A program made the position numbers and the translations under genes. A stretch of 64,000 nt of DNA from Artemisia argyi (taxonomy: Eukaryota > Streptophyta > Magnoliopsida > Asterales > Asteraceae): assembly GCA_030686995.1 (NCBI GenBank), contig CM060696.1:12809987-12873986 (forward strand). Direction: 5' to 3'. Position 1 is the first letter of the stretch, and every line of letters begins with the position of its first letter. The notes beneath the pieces are model-generated. The model did not search any database. It saw only the letters and a list, made by a program, of their open reading frames with translations, and was not told where the DNA came from. This document shows positions 1-11,699 of the stretch, one piece after another.

Positions 1-1686
1 GTGCTTGATCCTTTCATCATCTTTGTCTAAATGAGGTGATTGATCCTATGTTTACATCACCCAAACAATCTAAGGAATATCAATAAACATAAATATATAC
101 GATAATCAATACTTTATAGTTGACACATATTATAGGGACTTTGGAACATTCAATAGTGAATACCATTGTAACCTTGATGAAACCAATATATAGTTGACAC
201 AAATTATAGGGCCTTTGGCATTTATATACGATAATCAATATTGTGTGTAGTTGACACAGATTATATTTTGAATCGAACAATTATTTAATGTACATGAAAC
301 CATATAAAGGGAAAGAAGATGTGTGTCCAGCTACACAGCATATCATTTGAATAGAACAACCATGCAATGAGAGGTTACATACCTTCAGGTGTAGGTAACA
401 AACAAACAAAGAAGTACTTGCATTAATAGTAATCCCGCAGATCCTGGTTCATATATTAATCCCGCAGAAGTACTTGCATTAATAGTAATCCCGCAGATCC
501 TGGTTCAAATATTAATCCCGCAGAACCTGGTCTTTAACTTGCTATAACATTAACATTAGTCTCGCAGAATCTGTCATATATACCGCAGAACCTGGTTTGC
601 TTGGGTGATGTAAACATAGGAATGTTCCAAAGGATCAAATGGGTGAACAAAAACATTTAGCTAAAACTAAAACGGTTCAAGGCACCCAAAGTGTATTTTT
701 GTAACACCTCCTATATTGCTTACATTTATAATTTTTTTTAACCCAAAAAAAAAACACTAATATTTAGCTGCTTCATTAGCTTGCCCTAATCGCATGTTCA
801 TTCCAGGTGTTAGGAAATAGCCAAATGATTTTCGGTGCTCCCTTCAGAATTTTCAAATTCTCGTCCATCAAAAGTAATTCACAACTTCAAGCAACATAAG
901 CACATCACCACTTTGCATTATACCTGAATATATAGTTTTGCTTATTCACTTACCACGTAATCCATATCAATTTATGTATCTAAACAACCCCTAAATCATA
1001 ATAGCTTCTAAAATAGTTTTGGCTTGTGGGTGACCAAATGTATTATTAAAAGTGTTGTATCGATGGGTTAGTATGATCCGGTCTGATCTTTTTTATCAAA
1101 TAAAAAATGATTTCCCCTTTCACTTAATGGATCATGGTGTGACCCGTGACCCATAACTCAACTAATCCAATGGGATGTTAAGGATTGTGTAGCTTTAAGT
1201 TTTTATCTGCTTAAAAGTAAGCTGATAAATACCTTATTTATCTTCTATATACATCTCTATATTTATATGAGCAACTTAGATTCTGTGTTGTGCAATTGCA
1301 TAAGTTTCAGAGAGTGGTAATCGTAAAAGAAATAAGTAACTATGAATGTCAACACTCAAATTACAGATTAGATATATTAATCACTTATACATTGTACAAA
1401 TGTAAAAAACAAATGTTTCTCAAGACCATACCCGTAGTTTCGTAACTAAGTATCGGTAAGTGACAAATCTTGTATATTTAAGCTACCCACATGGACACTA
1501 TGTAATTATCTCTAGCGTAAATGATAAACTATCAAGATTCGACTAACCTGGTGACAACCGATGACCAATAACGAAGCATAACTGGGATGAAGAATGCACA
1601 AATGGAACTTATTTCCGTTATAGCTAAGATCATGTATACATTCCCCTTCTTTCCGTCACATCATACACCAGACAAGAACCGAATCC
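1..1686. other. AT-rich DNA without a recognised gene
   Basis: No coding region is supported here. Positions 80-270 carry three imperfect copies of a TAGTTGACACA...TTATAGG motif. A CCGCAGA(A/T)CCTGGTT motif recurs between 430 and 600. On the minus strand about 779-870 there is a 31-codon open stretch beginning MDENLKILKGAPK that I cannot assign; it lies on the same strand as the ARF and FORKED-like fragments to the right and could be another captured piece. Confidence 0.5.
411..525. repeat. 56-bp tandem repeat, two copies
   Basis: The block starting GAAGTACTTGCATTAATAG is repeated with a 56-bp period, beginning at 411 and at 467, almost without change. Each copy carries CCCGCAGATCCTGG. Function unknown. 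Confidence 0.75.
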
Positions 1687-2137
1687 TCACTTGTAAGGAT
1701 CCATATCAGCAACACCAGTCACAACTGCAATGAACCTTAGTTCAGGAGACTCGTCCATACAGAGCTTCATCTTGAATCTAGCACCGACATATATCATGCT
1801 ACTGACTAATTTCATGTACTTAGCTTAAGGAGCGACAAAATATGTTTGGCTAGACCTACATTGCATTTGTTATTTAAGAAATAAGTTAAACCACAATTAT
1901 TAAATTTATAGCTTTTATTGATATAAGTAATGTATGATTTCGAATATGCTTGCACATAACTGTCATAAGATGATTAAAGTATCACCTTGGACGGTAGAAA
2001 ATATCAAAGGTGTTGTTAGTAGACACTGCATTAGAATCCGATGCAGAATGTCGGAGAATGCAAGTTGCCCATTGTTGTGTCCGGAATAATGTTTCGTGGT
2101 GGAGTGGCTCTCCGGGTTCCCAGCCTCAATTCTTCTC
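1687..2137 (-). pseudogene. Auxin response factor (ARF) fragment, two exons
   Basis: Read on the minus strand, 2137 to 1986 encodes the post-B3 segment of an ARF (EELRLGTRRA, then RNIIP, and after a frameshift NAVSTNNTFDIFYRPR), ending at a plausible donor CCAAG|GTGATA. A second exon, 1827 to 1687, encodes KYMK...GARFKMK...DESPELRF...TGVADMDPYK, the conserved Auxin_resp region. ARFs are nuclear transcription factors that bind auxin response elements and are held in check by Aux/IAA proteins. Here the B3 DNA-binding domain and the C-terminal PB1 domain are absent, there is a frameshift in the first exon, and TGA follows DPYK where the family continues. It is a decayed or captured fragment and cannot make an ARF. 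A FORKED-like exon lies 141 bp upstream on the same strand. Family identity is from motif memory. Confidence 0.7.
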
Positions 2138-2278
2138 ATCCAACACCCCCTCCTCCTAAAATGATCATCAAAAAGGCAATCAAAACCATGAGGGATTAAA
2201 CAAATAATTAGAGAACCAAATAAACCAAAAAAATCAAAAAATCAAAGAACCCAAAACATGTATATACCTGGAAATTTA

Positions 2279-2501
2279 CTAACTCAAACTGGCAGCAGAT
2301 GCAACCGCCAAGTCAGTTTTCATCACCTCATCGTCTTTTCTATGTCCCGATGAGGCGGCAGTAGCAGCTGCAAGTGCGGCAACTGAAACAGTTGCGTGTA
2401 ACTGTGCATTATGTGCTCTTGTCCCCTTTTTTCTCTCCTTTAAACATCGTCCCACTGTTTTCCCACCGCCACCAACTGCCGCTGCGATACTTTTAGTCCC
2501 A
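2279..2501 (-). pseudogene. FORKED/VAN3-binding protein-like exon fragment (DUF828)
   Basis: The minus strand reads as one open stretch of about 73 codons with GGGGKTVGRCLKERKKGTRA, then HNAQLHATVSVAALAAATAA, then KTDLAVASAASLS and a TAG stop. This is the conserved alanine-rich DUF828 segment of the FORKED/VAB family, plant proteins that help target PIN auxin carriers through the VAN3 ARF-GAP pathway. Family members normally continue past this segment into a C-terminal PH-like domain; here the frame stops. Only one exon's worth is present and the next recognisable sequence on the strand is an unrelated ARF fragment, so this looks like a captured or relict exon. No start codon or promoter is supported. 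Confidence 0.7.
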
Positions 2502-3157
2502 CCTCAATACTGGTTATTTATAGGGTTCTTTAATCAACCATACTGCTTAAACCCAACACAATTAGTAAACCCCACGGCTGGCAATGTACTTTTATGTGCA
2601 TATATTAATAAATACTATTCAGTTAATACATTTTAAGGTTTAACCAAAATTACCTAATAATCTAACCTACTAAACTAAACAAATAGACCAATATGTTAGT
2701 TGACGTGTGTGTGAAAACATGTCAACTTCAAATGGTCATAAGTGTTTATCGAAGTGGCTCACGACCAGCAGTCCAGCACATAAAGAGGTACAATAGTCCA
2801 GCTGATGATCATTAAACATGTAAAAACCCTTAAAGATATACATATAGTCATGTAAAAACAAGGGACGTGACATTTGTATTAGTGAAATGTACACAACAAA
2901 TTAAACATCACCTTGAAATGTAACCAAAAGAATCCCAAGCATCCATTAGATGTATTTGATTCTAACTTGACTCATGAAATAACAAAAACACATAAGGAAA
3001 TGGACATTGCAGCAAGATCCGAGACATAGTAAAACATGATGCTATTTAATAAATAAACATATCAATACCCCATTTGGTTTGTATCATTAAGCAAACATAT
3101 TTCATGACTATATGATATAAAATTTTCTAAAAAGGAGTAAACAATAAATAAATAGCT
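2502..3157. other. AT-rich spacer, no feature seen
   Basis: I see no coding sequence, terminal repeats or tandem structure between the FORKED-like fragment and the LTR remnant. Confidence 0.4.
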
Positions 3158-6100
3158 ATAGACTCACACCAATGGTTTTGAAAACAAAATGGATATTATT
3201 ATACTAAGCTCATGACACCAAAACGTTAACGGGTACCAATATCAATCGACGGAGTTATCCCGGTAGGTACTTTGCTGACATACCTAAATCTCAAATATAG
3301 TGCATTTGTTTGAACTTAGTCAATACAAATGGGATTCGTCAATCCCAATAGGCCTATTCACAATACTCGCGCTCACTATTACTAGTGATTAAATGATTCA
3401 TGATAAGGGATATTGGATTAGAAGGGATGGTACTTAGTGGTAATAAAACAATCAGGCAAGCATACAGTTGAAAAGCATTGTGTTCGGTTGAAAAATAATA
3501 GCATGTATTCCCCCCAAGGGTTTGTAAAACAATTAAGTAATGGAAAGTGGGGCTATGAACTCACCGTGAGTTGGATGATGTTTAATGAGAATGATGGATA
3601 TGCCGTGAGAACTTCTACGAGCAACCTAGAATAATTGTTGCAACTTAGGTTTGGAATAACGTCTAAGAAAACATAAACGAGCCTATATATGTCTTGCATA
3701 TAGTTCATGATGTAGTACTTAGTATATAGTGTAAGTCTTTGAATAAAAATGGTTTATGAAACATGTATAGTTTGTATACCGCTTACTACTGTTCGGGCCG
3801 ACATAATTCAGAGGCCACACAGTAAACGTTCGAGGAGCTAGGACACTTTAATTCATAAATCCAGCAACTCATCGATCCGTTTACCCAAATGAAACCCCTC
3901 ACATGAAGCTCCCTAGTGTTGTAGTATTTGATAAAAATATATAAGTTTTTGATCCGAAAAGTTACATGTCCAAGTAATTGAATAAACTTAGGAAAGTTTA
4001 TTTTAAATGAAGATTGTTATTTCAATGAGTTTCTTAAGTCTAGAATGAATTTTACTTGCAAAGTGTCATGGTTATTTGATGGAGTAGATCCAAATTGGTT
4101 GATTATGTTACAACTAACACTTTAGTTTATGTTTTCGACTTAGAAAGCCATATGGTCTTTAGCCGTGACCTTGCCGTGGCTTTGGTCATTGCTACCATGG
4201 TCTTGAGACTCATCCTTGGCCTTAGCCATGGCTGTGGTCTCGGCTTTAAGGTCATTAGACCTCTTGGTTTTACTTACCCATTACCAATACATGGTCGTTT
4301 GGTATTGAAAAGGGCTGTTAAGAATTTGAAGAAAAATATCACTCGTTATGCGTTTTCAGGGTTCGGGCTTCTTTATACCTGAACGAAAACGTCGTTCCGG
4401 ACAACTTTCATGTTTTAACTTTTTGATGAAACGAACCAAAAGGGCCTTGAAAAAATACGGATTTCAAACAGAATGCTATTAGGCAGTTTCGGGTCTTTAG
4501 GTTCGCTAACTTCTTTTGGCCATAACTTTTGACTCGTGTACTCGTTTTAGGTGATTCAAATTGCTATGTTTTCCTTGTAAAGTCCTCTTTAACATTGGGT
4601 AAGTATTTCATATCATGGTTACTCTATTTTGGTTGTGGTTCTCAATATAAGTCACTAGTTTTCTTGTTTACTTAACATAAGTTAATATATAGTTTCCAAA
4701 ATTTGTTTTAATAGTTTTTATACATCATAAATATAATAACAAGACCATATATAGCATGAATGAAATATAAATAGCATGAAAATGATATTGAGCAAGAAAG
4801 TGTATTAGGGTTTCTTACAACTTTAGGCTTTCTAAAGAAAGGAAGGTAACAAGTAAGGATAGGACTTTGATTGAACTAGGATCTCTAGCTTCCAACTTCT
4901 TCAAGCTCTTGACACCAACTTGTGAATAATTGAGAAGGCACTTGAAGTCTCTACTAGAACACTTCTTGTGTGGATGGAAGATCACCAAAAGAATGAGAAA
5001 ACTAGTACAAGGATCATGTGAAACTTTACAAGAGCTTCAACAATGATATAGACTTTGTAGCTTGAAATCAAAGATGAATCTCTCTTGGAATATACATATG
5101 GCTGGATTTTTGGTATTAAAATAAAGAGGAATGAACTTATATTTATAATAGGATGAGGAGGTTAGGTTTATACTAATACATGGTTCAAAATGTAACACAT
5201 GAAACCTAGAAATTCTATACTTGTAAGTATTTTGATCACAAAACTTTCCAAGGTTCATCACCAAGTCACCAATGCTTGGTGATGTGCATAAATTTCGTCC
5301 ATATGGTTATATGGATGACTTGGTTGGTCATTTTGATATTATCTTGATTTATGGAGTGAGTTTTGGTCCTGTTAATCGCTAACCGTAAGTTGTTATGCCA
5401 CTAAACGTAAAACCGGGTATCGTAAAAATACGAAACTTATAGGAATGATTAAACTCATCAATATACTCATTATTATCTCATAAAAATGAGTGATAAGTTT
5501 AATGGATCGCGAAAACGCTGATAACGCTGGAAACGTAGGTTTAAAACGCGCAATACGTAAAATGTACGAAAGTTGCGTAAAACTGAGAATAGTAAAATGT
5601 TACTATTCTAATAGGATAATAATGAATTAAAATAACTTATAATGTCTAGACTGGGCTCAGTCTAGTGTCGGTTGGTATTTAATGTCTTTTAGACATAAAA
5701 CCGTAAGCCTAAAAATCAAGGAATGATTTATAAAATTAAGAAATGATTTTTGGTCAAAGGAGGAGGGAAAAAATATGTTGACTTTTCCAAAAATGTGAAA
5801 ACTCAAATCATCTCAGAAACGTGGTGCATGTATAGGCTAAGGTTACAGCTAAGTAAAAGTGCTTAAAACGTAAATTTTCTGTTTCTCTAATTAATCATGA
5901 GAGTACTAAACATTTTTCTGATGCGGGAAAAATTGACGCGGTTGATTTTCATTGTGCGTAGGATTTTTAAACGACGTTTAACCTAAACGTGTAGTTTCTT
6001 AATAACTTTCGCGAAATTGATCTGATGAATGTCAAAGTTTTAATTTATCATGGAAATGATTTATCACACCAGAATATGAAATAAAAATAAAATTTCGGAA

Positions 6101-6182
6101 AATGAATAGTGAAAGTGAATAGTAAAAATGAATAGTGAAATTTTCGGGAATAGAAATTAACCTGAAAATGCGAATGGTTACA
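3158..6182 (-). mobile_element. Truncated LTR of the 54-63 kb Gypsy-type family
   Basis: This stretch is co-linear, with moderate divergence, to the LTR at 54979-58175: both begin AGCTATAGACTCACACCA, share the CATGTATTCCCCCCAAGGG block, ACCGGGTATCGTAAAAATACG, GTCTAGACTGGGCTCAGTCT, and end CCTGAAAATGCGAA..GTTACA. The right end at 6182 is the natural LTR terminus (TGTAACA on the minus strand). The left end lacks the roughly 490 bp that complete the LTR in the 54-kb copy, so it is truncated. No internal region of its own is attached; it abuts a truncated Copia LTR at 6183. The open frame at 4095-4382 inside it is not conserved in the other copies. Confidence 0.8.
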
Positions 6183-6725
6183 GTGTGTTGTGTTGTGAGA
6201 TTGGTTCTAACTACTATTAGAACTCGACATCTAGCTTAGTGTCGTTAATCGGTGTAAGCAAAAGTTGTGTAAGGTTTCTCCGCCAAAAGGGAGCTCGTTG
6301 TGATTAGTGAAGAAAACTCTCGAGTAGGAGACTCGAGGAGTGGAGTAGGGCAAGGAAGGAGACCTTGTAGCCGAGCCACTATAAATCCGCCGTGTCTTGG
6401 TTTGATCTTTCCATGTCTTGTTTATTATCTCATTTACATCTTTATTGTTTACATACTCATAAACATATGCATTTAGTTGTAGCTTGTGATATTGTGCTAA
6501 ATTTGATTTCACACAAAGTTCAAACAAAAAGTTCATTCACAAAATAAAGTTTTTTAATAACCTAAAAAGATACAATATATACATACACATATACAAGTGA
6601 AATTGATCATTTGAATTGAATAAATTTTTACAATAAATCTTGTATTGAAGTTTTTATAAAATTAAGTTTTAAAATCTAAATTGACGTAAAACTATTCAAC
6701 CCCCCCCCCCCTCTAGTTTTCCACA
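6183..6725 (+). repeat. 5' LTR of the Copia element, 5'-truncated
   Basis: Matches the last part of the complete LTR at 11862-13255, from GTGTGTTGTG..GTGAGATTGG through the block at 6243-6410 and the poly-C tract to TTTTCCACA. About 850 bp of the start is missing at the junction with the Gypsy LTR remnant. Confidence 0.85.
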
Positions 6726-6726
6726 A

Positions 6727-6742
6727 TTGGCATCAGAGCTAC
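6727..6742 (+). other. Primer binding site (initiator-Met type)
   Basis: TTGGCATCAGAGCTACG directly follows the LTR. It differs by one base from the common Copia PBS TGGTATCAGAGC that pairs with the 3' end of tRNA-iMet. Confidence 0.75.
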
Positions 6743-6793
6743 GTTAAACAAGATTTTTAAAATAAATTGTATTTTAAAACTTGTAATCGATCT

Positions 6794-7870
6794 ATGGAAT
6801 CGGAAAAATATTTAGAAGAAAAAATGACATTTAAACCACCATATTTTGAAAATGAGAGTTTTAGTGAATAGAAAAATAAATTTGAAAATTATGTGAAATC
6901 AATACATCAAGATCTTTGGCACATAATTTCAATTGGTGATATTCAAACAAAAACGAATTTTGAAAAACATTACAATTACTCTCAAACAAACATTGATAAA
7001 AATACCAAAGCCAAACTAATGATTTATAAAACCTTACCTAGAATTGAATATGAAAGGGTATTCTTTTGTAAAACGGCAAATGATATTTGGAAATGTTTTT
7101 TAAACTTTCACCAATGGAAATGTCGAGCCAAAGATGATAAACTTGATGTTGCACAAGAATTAATTGCTCTAGAAAATTTAATAAACAAACATTTAGTTGA
7201 TGTAAATACAAGTGTTACTAGTTCAAACGTAGTCATTGAAGGTATTAATGACGAAGATTACATGAGCCAAATCCGAAGAAAGATTATAAATGAAACATGG
7301 AGCGACATGGAAGATGAAGAGGATCGGTATATAGCATGTGAAGATTGTGAAGCATATAAAGCCCCAAATGAGGTACAATCTGGAACCAAATTTTTTTGCT
7401 ATGATCAACTCATATTAGAATTTTCAAAATTAAAAAGTAACTTCAAAAGCTTTTGCTACATAAACTCAAATATCATGTTTAAAAATGAATCTTGAACATC
7501 TACTGAAGAAAATTTTGAAAAAGGAAAAATACTTGCTAAATTTGAAAATAGCTCAAAATCATTAATATACTTACTTAATACTCAAAAGGCTTTTGGTGAC
7601 AAAACTGGATTAGGATTTAATACTAATGATATGTTGACAAATAAATCAAAGCAAATAGAGTTTGTAAAACCTAGTGGAGAAATTTAGAAAATTACTCTAA
7701 TCATAACAATTCTTTATCTCTTGAGACAAGAAGGACATTATCATTGTATGGAAACATATTGATAAGAAATTCTTGTACTTGTTAACAACATCTATACCAT
7801 ATGCATTTTAAATGAAATGGATGTTGGGACTAACCATCTAGGACCCATAAGACTTTGGGTACCAAGTTTT
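6794..7870 (+). pseudogene. Copia gag remnant (UBN2/DUF4219 type)
   Basis: From ATG 6794 the frame reads MESEKYLEE...KPPYFENESFSE, then an in-frame TAG, then KFENYVKSIHQDLWHIISIGD, and continues open to 7495 with LPRIEYERVFFCKTANDIWK, the conserved Copia gag core that forms the virus-like particle. A later patch around 7830-7862 reads TNHLGPIRLWVPK, the motif that in related polyproteins sits between gag and protease. The premature TAG, the TGA at 7493 and loss of the zinc knuckle mean no full Gag is made. The minus-strand copy at 13256-14591 is a better preserved relative. Pol is absent downstream. Confidence 0.75.
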
Positions 7871-9230
7871 TTTTACATGTTAGGTATCTTAATCATGTGG
7901 ATTGGCACACTTGCATATACGTGAAGCTTGACGATCTATTGAGACATGCATTTGAATCTTCACGTGTTTATGCTTCAAGAACCTGCTTGCAATACTTTGA
8001 TGTTATCTTGTTACGGGTTCTCTATTACATTGCCTTCTCTCTACGATCTTCTTGGTACTCGTTGCTTCCTCTTTTCACTCTCTCATATGTCTTATTGAAT
8101 TAATTCTCTTTAAGACGCAAGGTACGTTCTCTCTTTTATTATAACGTAAATTTCCAAAATCGTTAATTGCATGTTCGTGTGATAATTTTCTTTATTGTAT
8201 TATTTACATTCATGATATATTCACTAAACCCTTTTAGCATGTTCGACTTAATCACTAGCGTTTAGGATTAGGAATGATGGAGCAAATTGACAAAATTCTA
8301 TTGATTTTTCATAAATAAATTATTGCATAAAATTGCTTTATTTTATCTTCCTCATTCTTGAGTCTAGGTATCTACTTCACGCAAAAATTGAAGATTGAGA
8401 ACTTTACATTGCATTTTTCAAAAAAACTCAATCTATCTAAACTATTCACATTTTTAGCAACAAATATTGTAAGTCATTCATAACACACCTCATCAAATTT
8501 TGGTCATAATCATCATTAAGTATTTCACTTCAATTTATTCAACATCATTTTGGCTCTTTCAAATCGAGTTTAGAATCTTCATAACTAAATGCTTTTCACA
8601 AGATTAAAATGCCTTATTAACAATAAAACCTCTTTATTACAAATCCTCTTTATGAAATTTCTCTTCGATTATACACTACTTTTCAAAAACCTTTCTTTAA
8701 CACATTGTTGAATAATGCTAAAAACGTTTTCTCATATATCATACTTGATACTACACGTGTAATTGTCATATTATATAATTAAATATATATTTGACAAACG
8801 TTGGTTCAACAAATAAAATCAGGAAGATTTTGGATTGCTTCTTAGGATTTTTTTTGGAGTTGAAGCAATCGCATCTTCACATATGTTAAGTCTTGACAAA
8901 AATTATTACTATGACATAAGTCATTTTGTCACATTTGTTCCATCACTAGCTTCTCACTCACTAGTTACCTTGGCCTCTTTTATTAAGATAGTTACCTTAA
9001 GATATAGGACTTGCTTAATTGCCCCTTTACATGATTTTCTTTGCATAAAATTATATTATATGCTTAGTTGCCTACATGTACACTTCTCTTACATATTACA
9101 TTAAGATAATACTTGATTAAGTTGCCTAAAGAGATGGACTTGCCCAAAACCAAGCCTCCAAACAAAGATCTTTCTGGAAAAATTTCTGTCAAAAACCATT
9201 TCTGGCAATCTAGGAACCAGGCTCTGGGCG
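7871..9230 (+). other. Internal Copia DNA in place of pol; no coding motif
   Basis: AT-rich DNA with short open frames (7855-8103 and 8835-9104) that show no protease, integrase, RT or RNase H motif on either strand. I treat it as degenerate internal sequence of the retroelement. Confidence 0.5.
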
Positions 9231-9231
9231 G

Positions 9232-9434
9232 CCCCCATAATTATCAAAGGCGGCCCCTTTAATTTTAAGGGGGCCGGCCACCTGATGGTCGAGGTTCCCT
9301 GTTTGCTTTCTGCTTTTTAGCCCATTTCACCCTATTTTGATTCTTCACTTCCCTAAAATCACAAACACATTTTGTCTAGTAAATCCTCCACTACTTCATC
9401 CTTCAATAAACACATCATCATCACACTATAAATA
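9232..9434 (+). promoter_or_regulatory. Palindrome plus TATA module upstream of accessory ORF 1
   Basis: GGCGGCCCCCATAATT at 9232 is followed at 9252-9275 by an inverted repeat (left arm GGCCCCTTTAA, right arm TTAAGGGGGCC, one mismatch). A TATAAATA box lies at 9427-9434, about 40 bp before the ATG at 9473. The same order (palindrome, then TATAAATA) occurs in the element's own LTR at 12255-12337, so this looks like a duplicated LTR promoter segment. Activity is inference. Confidence 0.5.
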
Positions 9435-9472
9435 CCTCTCCTCATCACATATCCTTACTTAACGATTCCATC

Positions 9473-10086
9473 ATGACCTCTCAACAAGTTGATTTGGTAA
9501 TCAATCAACATCCCCAAACACTTACTTTCCAAACTACACTCCAAATCCACAAGGACGCTCCTTTGAACCACTCTACAAACCTTACCACATTGGCCAAACA
9601 TCCAATTTCATCCCAAACCATACATCTCAATTTCCATCCAACTACAATGATCCATATCACTTTGGTCAATCATCAAACTACAACCCCAACTACACAACAC
9701 CAATTCATCCACCTCCACCAAATGATTCACTCCACATTACCACGGAAAAACAAAAATTCCGTGAAGAAATTAACCAAATCCATGATCTTAGTGATCTCCT
9801 TGCTATGCATCGTGCACAACGCAACAAAGGGCAACCTCCATCATCACCCTATGCAAACTGCTTACCCCACTCTCTCAATTTGGACCAAGTTACAAACCAC
9901 ACTCACTTTTGCCCTTGTTGCATCTTCCTCCAAAAACAAATCCTCTACTTGAGTGAAGATATCTCTTGGATTGAGTATCTTCTCACTCGTCCTCATCCAA
10001 TACCACCTTTGACACGATACAACATCGTGAGGTCCACCTCTTCCGCTCCATATCCTACACCATATCCTTCTCCATCAAAAAACTAA
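9473..10086 (+). pseudogene. Accessory ORF 1 of the Copia element, one frameshift
   Basis: The ATG at 9473 opens MTSQQVD, then the reading that makes biological sense shifts to the frame open from 9493 to 10086 (about 197 codons). Loss of one T in the T-run at 9493 explains the shift. The long frame is rich in Asn, Tyr and Pro (TYFPNYTPNPQ, SNYNPNYTTP) in its first half, has a charged helical stretch (EKQKFREEINQIHDLSDLLAMHRA), then CPCC, and ends YPTPYPSPSKN. Low-complexity N/Y/P repeats followed by a short structured part do not match gag or pol. I do not recognise the protein. It sits where Sireviruses often carry an extra, sometimes env-like, ORF, and has its own TATA box. Function unknown; an acquired host sequence is also possible. 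Confidence 0.45.
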
Positions 10087-10498
10087 ACTTTATGTTTACG
10101 TTTCACGTCACCAAATAAAATCATCACAAACCTTTTGTATCCCAAGGAAGTCCAAGAGACCTCAAGTTGGCAACTTTGTATTATCTAGTGTAGTTAGCTT
10201 GAAAAGCATATATTTATATGCTTATGTACTAATGATTATGCTCTCAACATAATCTATTTAAACAATCAATGAATGTGTCTTGTGTTCTTTTAATATTATT
10301 TACTTGACTATTATGCATGATTTTCTCTTTAGTATAGATACATGTTTGCATGATTAGTTTATGATTATATATATGCTTCTCTAATAGACCAAAACTAAAA
10401 TAAAATGTTCCAATAGAGCTTGCTGCAAACACAAAACCAAAATAAACCATTTTTAGAAAAATTTTGAAATTTGGTCGTCTGGGAATTTACCAGATGGG
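10087..10498 (+). other. Spacer between accessory ORFs
   Basis: AT-rich DNA with no supported coding sequence. It probably contains the 3' untranslated part of accessory ORF 1. Confidence 0.35.
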
Positions 10499-10723
10499 CA
10501 GCCCCCATAATTAACACGGGTGGCCCCTTTAATTTTAAGGGGGCCAGCCAAGAATTAAGGGGATCGGCCATCTGGAACAGTTTTTACACTATTTTCTTTT
10601 GCAACTTGTGACTTCTTTTGCTATTCCCAGCTACCATTTCCCTTAAAAACTAAACTGATTTTGGAATCTAACAATGCAATTTCAAATTAATACCATTTCT
10701 AATCATGATTTCATGCTATATAA
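10499..10723 (+). promoter_or_regulatory. Palindrome plus TATA module upstream of accessory ORF 2
   Basis: GCAGCCCCCATAATT is followed by a second GGCCCCTTTAA / TTAAGGGGGCC inverted repeat at about 10524-10547 and an AATTAAGGGGATCGGCC half-site. A TATATAA box lies at 10717-10723, about 55 bp before the ATG at 10779. This is the second internal copy of the LTR-type module. Confidence 0.5.
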
Positions 10724-10778
10724 CCATTTCCACCTTCATCCACACTTCATTATCATCATCAACCTCAACAAATTCATC

Positions 10779-11399
10779 ATGTCATCACCAAAAACCACCA
10801 CCTCCAACAAAGCCAAGAAACAAAAACTTGTTATCATCCCACCAAAACAACTCTTTATTGATCTCACTAATGAAGACAATACCACTCCATCACCACCACC
10901 TCAATGCTCATCTCCTAGTGCTCCAAATGCACCATCCAAAACACCATCAACACATGGAACCTCCACCACTTCCATACCATCATCATCATCCATCAATGAC
11001 TACATCAACAATCACCTATCACCTCCACCAAGAATTCCACCACCACTACCTATTGAAAATGCAACCTTAGACATCACCCTTTCATTATCAACCATCACAC
11101 CTCTTGATGCACAATTTTCACCATCACCACTCAATCCACCAAACTACAATCCCATCCCATGGAGCTTGCTTGAAGCTCATGGTGATACTTATCTTTGTTG
11201 CATCCATAACCGCACCATCATCTTTGGATTAAGAGATGAAATCCGTTACATGTTTTCATATATTGAAAGCTTGCTTCCTCAACCTCAACAAACAACATCC
11301 ACTCCTCCACCACCAACATCATCCACACCTCCACCTCCATCAAACACTCCTCCATCAACTCCATCATCTCCACCTACAACATTGCTCCTCCCAAATTAA
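10779..11399 (+). CDS. Accessory ORF 2 of the Copia element, proline-rich protein
   Basis: An intact frame of 206 codons from MSSPKTTTSNKAKKQK. The frame is open further upstream to 10674, but the ATG at 10779 is preferred because it follows the TATA box at a normal 5' UTR distance and starts the low-complexity hydrophilic protein. Order: basic KAKKQK patch (residues 11-16, a possible nuclear signal), VIIPPKQLFIDLTNE, a long Ser/Pro/Thr-rich linker, a compact central segment with PWSLLEAHGDTYLCC and RTIIFGLRDEIRYMFSYIES, then a PPPP/TSS tail. No transmembrane segment or enzyme motif is evident. It lies just before the polypurine tracts, so it is carried by the retroelement. The family is not recognised; an acquired host gene or a Sirevirus-type extra ORF are both possible. 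Confidence 0.5.
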   Translation: MSSPKTTTSNKAKKQKLVIIPPKQLFIDLTNEDNTTPSPPPQCSSPSAPNAPSKTPSTHGTSTTSIPSSSSINDYINNHLSPPPRIPPPLPIENATLDITLSLSTITPLDAQFSPSPLNPPNYNPIPWSLLEAHGDTYLCCIHNRTIIFGLRDEIRYMFSYIESLLPQPQQTTSTPPPPTSSTPPPPSNTPPSTPSSPPTTLLLPN

Positions 11400-11699
11400 G
11401 CATGACTCATGGTTGGAAAATAAATTTGTTTAAACCATTTTGATGACAAGCTCTAGGAAAAACATTTCTATTAGAGTTTTGGTTGATTGTAAGCCCTTAA
11501 GGCTTTAGTTTATTAGTTGTATTATTCATGCATCTTGGATGCATGTTGCTTGTATTTTCATCCATTTAATGAAGTGTTTCCTTCCAAGCTCATATTGCTT
11601 GTTTTATTCATATATATAATTGTTGCATGCATATATATTGTATGTTCTAAATATTTTTGCAAGCATTCCATATCTCGACTTGTCTTGTAACCTTAAAAC

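Noticed and set aside
4095..4382. 95-codon plus-strand ORF
   Set aside because: Lies inside a Gypsy LTR remnant; the equivalent positions in the LTRs at 54-63 kb are not open, and the sequence is made of GGTC/CCATGG-type repeats.
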